A stretch of 21,620 nt of DNA, from positions 1 to 21,620 of the forward strand of contig JBDTRB010000068.1 of assembly GCA_039931865.1 (NCBI GenBank), read 5' to 3'. This stretch comes from JALYUA01 sp039931865 (GTDB taxonomy: Bacteria; Acidobacteriota; Thermoanaerobaculia; UBA5066; Gp7-AA6). A model generated the notes under the pieces. That model saw only the letters and a list, made by a program, of their open reading frames with translations. It was not told the origin of the DNA and did no database searches. A program made the position numbers and the translations under genes. This document shows positions 1 to 6,534 of this stretch, in pieces (positions within the stretch are counted from its first letter, which is position 1; each line of letters starts with the position of its first letter).

Positions 1-815
1 GTTGGAAACACGTCTCGGACCGCGAGCCGGGCGCCGGGCAACGGCCCCATCTCACCGTCCAGAACCACCTCCTCGGCACCGGCCACTTTGCGGCCGCCCC
101 GGACGAAAGCGAGGGGTACCGCACCGGGTACCTCTGCGGCGTCATTCGAGGAGACGGGCTGCTCGGCTCGTACTCGTACTCGTACTCGTACTCGGGACGC
201 AGACGGCAGACGGACTCGCAGCACCATTTCCGGCTCGCGATGGTCGACTCCGAGGCGCTCGCTCGGACGGGCCGCTATCTCCGGGAGTTCGAGGTCGCTA
301 CGAGGGAGTTTCTTTTTCAAGCGGCAGTGGGAGCTCGAAAGTCACTTTTCGGGATCCGGACGCACGCGAGGGCGAACGTCGCCCGGATCCGGGAGATCGT
401 GGAATGGCCGTCGACGCCGAGCCCCGACTGGCTCAAGGGATTTCTTGCCGGGATTTTTGACGCCGAGGGCTCCTACAGCGGCGGGATCCTGCGAATCTCA
501 AACACGAACGCCGGGATCATTTCGCGCACGGTCTCTGCTCTGCGTTTTTTCGAGTTCGACGCCGTGGTCGAAACGAGATCGCTTGAAAAACCGGTCCATG
601 ACGTGCGGATTCGTCACGGTCTCCGCGAACACCTCCGCTTTTTTCACACGGTCCGCCCGGTGATCTCGAGAAAACAGAGCATCGAGGGCCAGGCCATCAA
701 GAACGATTCGCGCCTGCGGGTCGTCTCCGTCAAACCGCTGGGCCTCGCCATGAAGCTCTACGACGTAACGACCGGGACGGGCGACTTCATCGCTGACGGC
801 GTCGTCAGCCATAAC
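1..815 (+). mobile_element. Intein with LAGLIDADG homing endonuclease (N-terminal part missing)
   Basis: This stretch is removed from the host protein by protein splicing. Two dodecapeptide motifs of a LAGLIDADG endonuclease are visible: GYLCGVIRGDG near 129-161 and FLAGIFDAEGS near 441-473. Both keep the acidic residue expected to bind the catalytic metal. The C-terminal splicing block reads LYDVTTGTGDFIADGVVSHN and ends with the His-Asn pair at 810-815. It is followed by Cys+1 at 816, the nucleophile for a class 1 intein. The window opens at WKHVSD, just after the expected N-terminal splicing blocks. Both splicing and endonuclease activity look possible from the visible part. Inteins at this site are known in actinobacterial Rv2578c homologues, so lateral spread of the element is plausible. 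Confidence 0.9.
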
Positions 816-1634
816 TGCTACGCCCGCTCGAGCCACGAATATCTGGGCTTCGGCGCAGGGACGGACTTCGACCGGAAGATCGTCGTGAAGACAAACGCGC
901 CCGAGCTTCTCCGCGCGGAGCTCACTCGCCGCTCCTGGAAGGGCGACTCGATCGCGTTCTCGGGAAACACCGACTGCTACCAGCCTCTCGAAGCGGTTTA
1001 CGAGCTGACGCGCCGCTGCCTCGAGATCTGCCTGGAGTTCCGGAACCCCGTCGGCCTCATCACGAAGGGCGCGCTCGTCCGGCGCGACGTGGATCTGCTC
1101 GCCGCGCTCGCGCGCGAGGCGTCCGCCACGGTCCACCTGTCCATCTGCTTCGCGGACGACGAGATGTCCCGCGCGATCGAGCCGAACACCAGCTCTCCGT
1201 CGCAGCGCTTCGAAACGATCCGTATCCTCTCGGATGCCGGGATCCGCACGGGCGTCGGAATCGCTCCGGTCATCCCGGGCCTGAACGACGACCAGGTCGC
1301 GGAGATCCTGGCCCGCGCGCGCGCCGCCGGGGCGACCGAGGCTTTCCGCCAGCCGATCCGCCTCTCCGGCGCCACTCTCCCGGTGTTTCGAGAGCGGCTG
1401 CAGGCTGCGTACCCCGCCCGGGCGGCGAAGGTCTGGAACGCGATTCTCGAGATGCGCGGCGGCCGGTTGAACGAGACGGAGTTCGGCGCGAGGGGGCGCG
1501 GGCTCGGACCCCGGTGGGCTGCCGTCGAAGCGCTGTACCGCGCGGAGTGCCGCCGGCTCGGCTTCGACCGCGATGAGGAGACGCCCCGCGCGTCCACGTT
1601 CCGGCGCCCGAAGGCCCAGGGAGCTCTTTTCTAG
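1..1634 (+). CDS. Intein-containing Rv2578c/PA0069-family radical SAM protein (5' end outside window)
   Basis: The reading frame is open from position 3 to the TAG at 1632-1634, so the gene starts before the window. Codons from 3 to 815 encode an intein. From 816 the host protein resumes at CYARSSHEYLGFG, which matches the family segment after the third cysteine of the radical SAM CxxxCxxC motif. Further family features are GNTDCYQPLEA, the LITKGAL strand, the APVIPGLND segment and the C-terminal MRGGR region. The visible C-extein is 272 residues and looks complete. Known: this family binds a [4Fe-4S] cluster and S-adenosylmethionine, and its substrate is unknown. The first two cluster cysteines lie in the N-extein, which is not visible. 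No frameshift is seen, so splicing could restore the enzyme. The next gene is 87 bp downstream. Confidence 0.9.
   Translation, partial: WKHVSDREPGAGQRPHLTVQNHLLGTGHFAAAPDESEGYRTGYLCGVIRGDGLLGSYSYSYSYSGRRRQTDSQHHFRLAMVDSEALARTGRYLREFEVATREFLFQAAVGARKSLFGIRTHARANVARIREIVEWPSTPSPDWLKGFLAGIFDAEGSYSGGILRISNTNAGIISRTVSALRFFEFDAVVETRSLEKPVHDVRIRHGLREHLRFFHTVRPVISRKQSIEGQAIKNDSRLRVVSVKPLGLAMKLYDVTTGTGDFIADGVVSHNCYARSSHEYLGFGAGTDFDRKIVVKTNAPELLRAELTRRSWKGDSIAFSGNTDCYQPLEAVYELTRRCLEICLEFRNPVGLITKGALVRRDVDLLAALAREASATVHLSICFADDEMSRAIEPNTSSPSQRFETIRILSDAGIRTGVGIAPVIPGLNDDQVAEILARARAAGATEAFRQPIRLSGATLPVFRERLQAAYPARAAKVWNAILEMRGGRLNETEFGARGRGLGPRWAAVEALYRAECRRLGFDRDEETPRASTFRRPKAQGALF
168..194 (+). repeat. 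Hexanucleotide tandem repeat TACTCG inside the intein
   Basis: Four perfect TACTCG units run from 171 to 194, preceded by one more TCG. They encode alternating Tyr and Ser directly after the first LAGLIDADG motif. The frame is kept because the unit is 6 bp. It may have expanded from a shorter Tyr-Ser stretch by slippage. Confidence 0.85.
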
Positions 1635-1685
1635 CAAGGTCGTCGTACCCCCCCCGATTCACGCGCCCTCTGAAACGCAAAGTTC

Positions 1686-1715
1686 TTGACTCGGCGAAGC
1701 CGGTTGGTCGAGAAT
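1686..1715 (+). promoter_or_regulatory. Candidate promoter for the 1722 membrane-protein gene
   Basis: TTGACT (1686-1691) and GAGAAT (1710-1715) are 18 bp apart. The expected transcription start, about 7 nt further, coincides with the GTG codon at 1722. No Shine-Dalgarno sequence precedes that codon, so the mRNA may be leaderless. Confidence 0.4.
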
Positions 1716-1721
1716 CCGACC

Positions 1722-2330
1722 GTGGACATCCGCCGCGTCGAACCTCCCGAGCCGGCAGCCGAGATCGGCGGCCGGGCGATCGACAACCTCCGGTTCATCC
1801 GCGAGACGATGGAAAAGGCGATCGCGTTCACCGCGGTGCCGGGCAAAGGCGGTGTCGCGATGGGAGCGACCGCGCTCGTCGCCGCCGCGCTTTCGCTCTT
1901 CGCCCGGTCGGCGGACGAGTGGCTCGGGATCTGGCTGGTCGAAGCTTTCGTCGCCTTCTCGATCGGCGCGTGGGCCATGGCGCTCAAGGCGCACCGTGCG
2001 GGCGCCACTCTCTTCTCGGGCCCGGCGCGCCGCTTCCTCCTGACCCTCTCTCCCCCGCTCTTCGCCGGAGCGGTGGTAACCCTGGCGCTCGCCCGTGCGG
2101 GACAGACGGCGCTTCTCCCGGGCGTGTGGCTCCTCCTGTACGGAACCTCCGTCGTCACCGGCGGAGCGTTCGCCGTGAGGATCGTTCCCGCGATGGGCCT
2201 TCTCCTCATGCTCCTCGGCTGTCTCGCGCTGGTGTGCCCGGCCGCATGGGGCACGGCGTTCCTGGCCGCGGGGTTCGGCGGTCTTCAGATCGGCTTCGGG
2301 ATTGCGATCGCCCGGAGGCACGGCGGCTGA
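1722..2330 (+). CDS. Polytopic membrane protein of unknown function
   Basis: I do not recognise a named family. The protein has about 202 residues: a roughly 35-residue cytoplasmic-looking N-terminus (VDIRRVEPPEP then IDNLRFIRETMEKAIAFT), then about six hydrophobic segments and a short basic end (ARRHGG). It is probably an inner-membrane protein. I chose GTG 1722. A TTG at 1686 would add 12 residues, but that codon lies in a candidate -35 box. The stop codon overlaps the start of the following winged-helix regulator by one base (TGATG), so the two are likely co-translated. By analogy with other membrane protein and regulator pairs, one may sense or control the other, but the sequence does not show which. 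Confidence 0.7.
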   Translation: MDIRRVEPPEPAAEIGGRAIDNLRFIRETMEKAIAFTAVPGKGGVAMGATALVAAALSLFARSADEWLGIWLVEAFVAFSIGAWAMALKAHRAGATLFSGPARRFLLTLSPPLFAGAVVTLALARAGQTALLPGVWLLLYGTSVVTGGAFAVRIVPAMGLLLMLLGCLALVCPAAWGTAFLAAGFGGLQIGFGIAIARRHGG

Positions 2331-2728
2331 TGGCGCGCGCGCGTGCGGTTTCGACAGGAGCGTCCCGGACCAGAACGGCGCCGCGGCCGGCCGAGGGCGG
2401 CGACGCGCGGCCGCCGAAATCCAGGGGGGCCGTCCCGGACCTCGACCGGATCATCCACGAGCGGCTCCGCCTGGCGATCGTGAGCGCGCTTGCAGCCGCG
2501 GAGAAGCTTTCATTTCGCGAGCTCAAGTCGATGCTGAACGCCAGCGACGGAAACCTCTCCGTGCACGCGCGCAAACTCGAGGACGCCGGGTACGTCGCCT
2601 GCCGAAAGGGATTCGACGGCCGCGTCCCCAGGACGGAGTACCGCCTGACAGCGGAAGGCCGCCGCGCATTCGAGCGATACCTCGACCATCTCGAATCCCT
2701 CGTTCGTAACGCTCGAAGCCGGAGCTGA
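2330..2728 (+). CDS. Winged-helix transcriptional regulator
   Basis: The 132-residue protein has a basic, low-complexity N-terminus of about 37 residues followed by one winged-helix DNA-binding domain (residues about 38-125). DLDRIIHERLRLAIVSAL is helix 1, LSFRELKSMLNASDGNLSVH is the helix-turn-helix, and the EYRLTAEGRRAFERYLDHLE part holds the wing and last helix. This resembles the small single-domain MarR/ArsR-like regulators of Pfam HTH_34. There is no ligand domain and no metal-binding cysteine cluster. The ATG overlaps the stop of the membrane-protein gene by one base, so it is the second gene of a two-gene unit. Its targets are unknown; autoregulation of the unit is plausible. Confidence 0.82.
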   Translation: MARARAVSTGASRTRTAPRPAEGGDARPPKSRGAVPDLDRIIHERLRLAIVSALAAAEKLSFRELKSMLNASDGNLSVHARKLEDAGYVACRKGFDGRVPRTEYRLTAEGRRAFERYLDHLESLVRNARSRS

Positions 2729-2736
2729 TTTTTTTT
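2711..2736 (+). terminator. Weak candidate intrinsic terminator
   Basis: A 4-bp GCTC/GAGC stem (2711-2714 with 2722-2725) is followed by eight T residues at 2729-2736. It overlaps the end of the regulator gene. The stem is short, so termination would be inefficient at best. Confidence 0.3.
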
Positions 2737-2821
2737 GCATGTGGGCTTTATGATGAAAAGTACTTGGCACGTCCTCTCGGCCGTCTCTGCGATCCCATGG
2801 ATACCGCCCGCCGACTGGGCC

Positions 2822-3496
2822 ATGGTCCCCCCGCACCCGGGTCTCACGGTCTTCGCGTTCGTCGCCGCGGTGGCCGGCTTCTTCGCCGCCGCCGCCGCGT
2901 TCGCGCTCTGTCTGTGGCTCGGCTGGAAGAGAGCGGCGCGACGCGTCGCGGTGGCCGCTGCCGCGGGAGCCGTCCTCTACCTGGCGGCCCTTGCCGTGGT
3001 TGGAGCGTCCACCGGCGAACGCACCCTGCCGCCCGGAGGGAAGAAGTACTTCTGCGAGGTCGACTGCCACCTGGCTTACTCCGTCGTGTCGGAGGCACCG
3101 TCCGCGGCGTTGCGCCCCTGCGGCCCATCTGGCGGTAGGCTCGGCGTCGTCTATGTCGAGACGTGGTTCGACCCGACGACCATCTCGAGGTTCCGCGGGA
3201 ATGCTCCGCTCAGCCCCAATCCGCGCCGCGTCTATCTCCTCGACTCCCGGGGCAGGCGCTACGAGCCCGCCGCGGAGGCCGCGAGCGCGTGCGGCCCGGC
3301 GTTCCGCGGCTCCATCCCCTTCACCCGGGCGCTTCGGCCCGGAGAGTCGTATCGGACCGCGCTCGGCTTCCGCGTGCCCGCCGGCGCCAACGCGCTCCGG
3401 CTGTGGGTCGGGGACCCGGAGCCCGGGATCGAGCAGCTCGTCCCGGGGCACGAGAACAGCTTTTTTCATCCGAGGGTGTATCTCGCGTTGCGGTGA
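2822..3496 (+). CDS. Membrane-anchored protein with CxxxCH motif, unknown function
   Basis: From ATG 2822 the product has 224 residues. Two hydrophobic segments (about residues 7-35 and 41-63) are followed by a roughly 160-residue domain that probably lies outside the membrane. This domain opens with KKYFCEVDCHLAYSV, giving Cys78, Cys82 and His83. It continues with an Ig-like beta pattern (WFDPTTISRFRG, PNPRRVYLLDSRGRRYEP, RALRPGESYRTALGF, ALRLWVGD) reminiscent of DUF4352-type domains. Function is unknown. The Cys-x3-Cys-His group could form a disulfide or bind metal or heme. The start is uncertain: ATG codons at 2750 and 2753 are in frame. I prefer 2822 because the added stretch begins with AT-ending codons and a -10-like TATGAT lies at 2749-2754. 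Confidence 0.7.
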   Translation: MVPPHPGLTVFAFVAAVAGFFAAAAAFALCLWLGWKRAARRVAVAAAAGAVLYLAALAVVGASTGERTLPPGGKKYFCEVDCHLAYSVVSEAPSAALRPCGPSGGRLGVVYVETWFDPTTISRFRGNAPLSPNPRRVYLLDSRGRRYEPAAEAASACGPAFRGSIPFTRALRPGESYRTALGFRVPAGANALRLWVGDPEPGIEQLVPGHENSFFHPRVYLALR

Positions 3497-3604
3497 CACT
3501 GGATCCGCGAGCGGCCAACCCTCCGAGCGGACCCGCATCGACGGGACCGGCGCCGAAGGCCGGCCCGTGGAAATCCCCCTTTTTGCCGGAAGGCCACATT
3601 CCCG

Positions 3605-3633
3605 TTGTCTCGCGGCGCTTCCGCGGCAAGAAT
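3605..3633 (+). promoter_or_regulatory. Candidate promoter for the small membrane protein at 3640
   Basis: TTGTCT (3605-3610) and AAGAAT (3628-3633) are 17 bp apart. The expected transcription start falls on GTG 3640. The -10 to start segment AGAATC-N3-CCGTG is shared with the candidate promoter before 1722. Confidence 0.35.
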
Positions 3634-3639
3634 CAATCC

Positions 3640-3873
3640 GTGAAGGCGCCCGTCTTCCGGAACATGACACCGCGACGGTGGATCGAGTACACCATCGCGA
3701 TTCTCGCGGGCAACGCGGTGTATTTCCTCGTGCTCTTTCCGGGCCTGAGTCCGGACCTGCAGCATCAGCCCCAGAGAGTCGACGCCGGACTCATCCTGGA
3801 TTTTCTCTGCTGCGTCGCGGTCTACGCCGCGATCAGACTGGGCTCCGCCCACGCGCGGCGCGGGAGGGTTTAA
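3640..3873 (+). CDS. Small two-helix membrane protein, unknown function
   Basis: The 77-residue product has two predicted transmembrane helices: about residues 17-33 (YTIAILAGNAVYFLVLF) and 47-63 (GLILDFLCCVAVYAAIRLG). It ends in a basic tail, AHARRGRV. GTG 3640 is chosen because a promoter-like pair is positioned for a leaderless start there; ATG 3664 is the alternative and would give 69 residues. High G+C at third positions and the regular hydrophobic pattern support coding. It lies 143 bp after the CxxxCH protein. Its TAA stop abuts the first base of a dispersed repeat. I do not recognise a family. Confidence 0.6.
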   Translation: MKAPVFRNMTPRRWIEYTIAILAGNAVYFLVLFPGLSPDLQHQPQRVDAGLILDFLCCVAVYAAIRLGSAHARRGRV

Positions 3874-4040
3874 CGTCGCCTCCGCTCACTACGCGAGAGG
3901 CTCCACCCTCCCTCTGGTCGGGAGACTCCTCTCGGGGCGAACTTAGCCACCATCGTGACGGAAGCGCAGCTCGGCCGCCTTCTGCTCCCTCTTTCCGCCG
4001 CGCGGGGGAGAGGACCGGGGTGATCAGGTCGCAGGTCGTG
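3874..4040 (+). repeat. Dispersed mosaic repeat, copy A
   Basis: The copy starts right after the TAA at 3871-3873 with CGTCGCCTCCGCTCACT. It jumps directly to the GAGAGGCTCC module, whose CGAGAGG (3894-3900) pairs with CCTCTCG (3928-3934). It ends with the GAAGCGCAGCTC and CCGGGGTGA modules seen in copies B and C. The GTGCCGTTCGC palindrome and the module beginning GGCTCGACCGCTC are missing here. It fills the convergent gap between the small membrane gene and rnj. I see nothing definite between about 4041 and 4096. Confidence 0.8.
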
Positions 4041-4096
4041 AGGCGCCTTCGCGGTCCGAGTGAATGAACACGGGAAGCCAAGGAATCTCCCCGCAG

Positions 4097-5722
4097 TCAA
4101 CCGATTATCGGAACGATCACCGGGCGCAGGTCGAAGACTCTTCGGCACGCGCGTTTTGCGGCGATGGAGATCTCCGAGCGCAGCCATTCGAGGTCCGCGC
4201 GCTCTTCCGGGGTGGCGCGCGCGAGGACGGCGCGCGCGGCGCGGCCGACTTCATCCGAGAGCTCCTTTTCGCCGACGACGACTCCTCGGGAGACGACCGT
4301 GACTTCCGGAGGCTTCGCGCTCGCCGAGGCGAAGATCACCACGAAGCCCTCTTCCGCGAGGTGCCTCCGGTCCTTCACGACGGCGGGATCGACCGTCTCC
4401 GTCCGCGAGTCGTAGTAGATCCGGCCCGAGGGCACCGCCGCCGGATCCACGCGGATTCCGTCGGCGGAGAGGGTCATCCGGTCCCCGTTGTCGAGGAGGA
4501 AGACGTTGTCCGCAGGAACTCCGCACTCGCGTGCCGTGTCGGCCGTCGCGGCCAGCATCCGCCTCTCGCCGTGGATCGGAAGCACGGCGCGCGGACGAAC
4601 GAGGGAAATCCACTCCGCGATGTCCTCGCGGTGCGCATGACCCGAGACGTGCACCGGCGGGTTCGACTCGCGTACGACGCGCGCTCCCCTCCGGATCAGA
4701 TGGTCGGTCACCCGGTTCACCGACCGCTCGTGTCCCGGAATCGTTCGCGCGGAGAACACGACGAGATCGCCCGGATCGAGCTTCAGATCCGCGTGCTCGT
4801 CCAGCGCGAGGCGGTACAGCGCGGAGAACGGCTCGCCCTGGCTCCCCGACGTGACGCACAGCAGCCGCTCGGGGGGCTGACGAGCGAGATCTCCCGGCGC
4901 GACCCGCGCTCCCGCCGGAAGCGACAGGCGCTGGAGCCGCTCGGCGATGTCCGCGACCGTCACCATGCTGCGGCCGAGGAGGCCGATGCGCCGCCTTCCG
5001 GCGAGCGCGACCTTCGCCGCCTGGCTGATCCGGGAAACGTGGCTCGAAAAGGTGGTCAGGATGATCCGCCCGGGAGCTCCGGCGAAAACCTGCGCGAGCC
5101 CCTCTCCCGCGACGCGCTCGGACAGCGCGCGGCCGCCGCGTTCCGCATTGGTCGAGTCGATCAGAGCGAGGTCCACGCCGTCGCCGACCGCGGCGGCGAT
5201 ACCTTCGCGGTCCGTCCGCTCGCCGTCGGGTGGATCGGGATCGAGCTTGAAGTCCCCGGAATGCATAAGCCGCCATCCTCCCGCCTCGACGAGGACGGCG
5301 GCCGAATCGGGGACCGAGTGGGAGACTCGGAAGAAGCGAAACGCGAACGCGCCGGCGCGCAGAGTCTCCCGCTCCGGCGCTTCGATCAGCCCCTTCCGGG
5401 TGAGCTCGGCCTCTTCCAGACGCCGCCGGGCGAGCGCGAGCGTGAACGGAAAGCCGTAGACGGGCGCAGTGCACCATTCGCGAAGAAGGGGCAGAGCGCC
5501 GATGTGGTCTTCGTGGCCATGGGTCAACAGCACGGCGTCGATTCGTTCGCCCGAGAGCGCGGACATATCCGAGGCGATCTTGTCGACTCCCGGAAACGTC
5601 TCGTCGGGAAACGACACCCCCACGTCGATCAGGAGGCTCGAGCCCTCGCAGCGCAGCCAGAGGAGGTTGCGCCCGAACTCGCCGAGGCCTCCAAGCGCCA
5701 CGATCTCGAGAGGCGCCGTCAT
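4097..5722 (-). CDS. rnj: Ribonuclease J
   Basis: RNase J is a metallo-beta-lactamase/beta-CASP nuclease that matures rRNA and degrades mRNA by endonucleolytic and 5'-3' exonucleolytic cleavage. The 541 residues match the family length. Zinc ligands are visible in LLTHGHEDHIGALP, FFRVSHSVPDSAA and LMHSGDFKLD, and in the beta-CASP and C-terminal parts VHVSGHAHREDI and LPIHGERRML. The typical opening is IVALGGLGEFGRN. The ATG at 5722 overlaps the ksgA stop by 4 nt (ATGA), and no separate Shine-Dalgarno is seen, so translation is probably coupled. The last residues, VIVPIIG, form the usual short hydrophobic tail. It is the last gene of the corA-ksgA-rnj unit and faces copy A of the repeat. Confidence 0.93.
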   Translation of the reverse strand: MTAPLEIVALGGLGEFGRNLLWLRCEGSSLLIDVGVSFPDETFPGVDKIASDMSALSGERIDAVLLTHGHEDHIGALPLLREWCTAPVYGFPFTLALARRRLEEAELTRKGLIEAPERETLRAGAFAFRFFRVSHSVPDSAAVLVEAGGWRLMHSGDFKLDPDPPDGERTDREGIAAAVGDGVDLALIDSTNAERGGRALSERVAGEGLAQVFAGAPGRIILTTFSSHVSRISQAAKVALAGRRRIGLLGRSMVTVADIAERLQRLSLPAGARVAPGDLARQPPERLLCVTSGSQGEPFSALYRLALDEHADLKLDPGDLVVFSARTIPGHERSVNRVTDHLIRRGARVVRESNPPVHVSGHAHREDIAEWISLVRPRAVLPIHGERRMLAATADTARECGVPADNVFLLDNGDRMTLSADGIRVDPAAVPSGRIYYDSRTETVDPAVVKDRRHLAEEGFVVIFASASAKPPEVTVVSRGVVVGEKELSDEVGRAARAVLARATPEERADLEWLRSEISIAAKRACRRVFDLRPVIVPIIG

Positions 5723-6534
5723 TTCGAGGGAGACGCCAGAGCGTCCGCCGCGGGCGAGGCGGCGAGCGCGAGGTATTCGTCGAGGCCCAGGACCTCCGCC
5801 CTCGTGCGGAGGTCCTTGCCCATCGCCGCGAGCGCCGACTCCCAGGGCCCGCGCCCGCCCGCCGAAGACAGCGCGTTTGCCAGCGTCTTGCGGCGCGATC
5901 GGAAAGCGAGCGAGGCGATCGCGATCGCCCGGGCCCGAAGCCCGGACGGCAAAGCCGGTTCCCGCGGCGTGAGCTCGAGAACGCTCGACATCACCTTCGG
6001 GCGCGGACGGAACGCGCCCGGCGGAAGGTCGAAAAGGATGCGCGGCCGCGCGAAGGCCGACGCGCGGACCGAGAGGTACCCGTAGTGCTCGGTCCCCGGG
6101 CGGGCGGCGAAACGCAGCGCCACCTCCTTCTGCACCGTGGCGACCGATCGCAAGATCACCTCCGGCGACTCGAGCGCGGCAACCAGAATCGGTGTCGCCA
6201 CGTTGTACGGAAGGTTCGCCACCAGCACGGCGGGTCCCGGCCAGCCCGCGAGCTCGAGCCACTCCCGAAAGGAACGATCGAGAACGTCCCCCTGGAAGAT
6301 CCGCACGCGGTCCTCCGCGAGCTCCGCTTGGAGCGCCGCCGCGCGCAGCGGGTCGATCTCGATCGCGAGAAGGCGCCCCGCACGCTCTGTCAGAAGGCGA
6401 GTCAGGGCTCCTTCTCCGGGCCCGACCTCGAGGGCGGTGTCCGAAACGGCCAGGCGAGCGGCGTCGACGATACGTTCCGCGGTGCCGGCGTGGACTAAGA
6501 AATGCTGCCCCCACCGCTTGCGCGCGGGGATCAC
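5719..6534 (-). CDS. ksgA: 16S rRNA (adenine(1518)-N(6)/adenine(1519)-N(6))-dimethyltransferase
   Basis: KsgA dimethylates two adjacent adenines in the 3' terminal helix of 16S rRNA, using S-adenosylmethionine, late in 30S assembly. The 271-residue protein shows the family opening KRWGQHFL, SAM-binding motif I LEVGPGEGALTRLL, the acidic AIEIDPL, and the catalytic motif NLPYN followed by VATPIL. The C-terminal part includes FRPRPKVMSSVL, a typical family segment. The start is GTG at 6534. It overlaps the corA stop by 4 nt (GTGA), and its own stop overlaps the rnj start by 4 nt (ATGA). Loss of this enzyme is known to give kasugamycin resistance. Confidence 0.94.
   Translation of the reverse strand: MIPARKRWGQHFLVHAGTAERIVDAARLAVSDTALEVGPGEGALTRLLTERAGRLLAIEIDPLRAAALQAELAEDRVRIFQGDVLDRSFREWLELAGWPGPAVLVANLPYNVATPILVAALESPEVILRSVATVQKEVALRFAARPGTEHYGYLSVRASAFARPRILFDLPPGAFRPRPKVMSSVLELTPREPALPSGLRARAIAIASLAFRSRRKTLANALSSAGGRGPWESALAAMGKDLRTRAEVLGLDEYLALAASPAADALASPSK

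Noticed and set aside
1..1634. Split intein or a broken radical SAM gene
   Set aside because: The frame is open without interruption from position 3 through the splice site into the extein. The missing N-terminus is explained by the window edge.
3540..3600. A terminator after the CxxxCH protein (CCGGC...GCCGG followed by CCCCCTTTTTG)
   Set aside because: The T-run is more than 15 nt away from the stem and is interrupted by C residues, so a functional intrinsic terminator is doubtful.
4064..6085. A 673-codon frame on the plus strand
   Set aside because: It is opposite rnj and ksgA, is rich in Arg, Asp and Gly, and shows no domain pattern. Long antisense frames are expected in GC-rich coding DNA.
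5723..6514. A 264-codon in-frame extension upstream of rnj on the minus strand
   Set aside because: It is the out-of-frame shadow of ksgA. The extension is Arg/Gly-rich with no family features, while ksgA fits this stretch in full.
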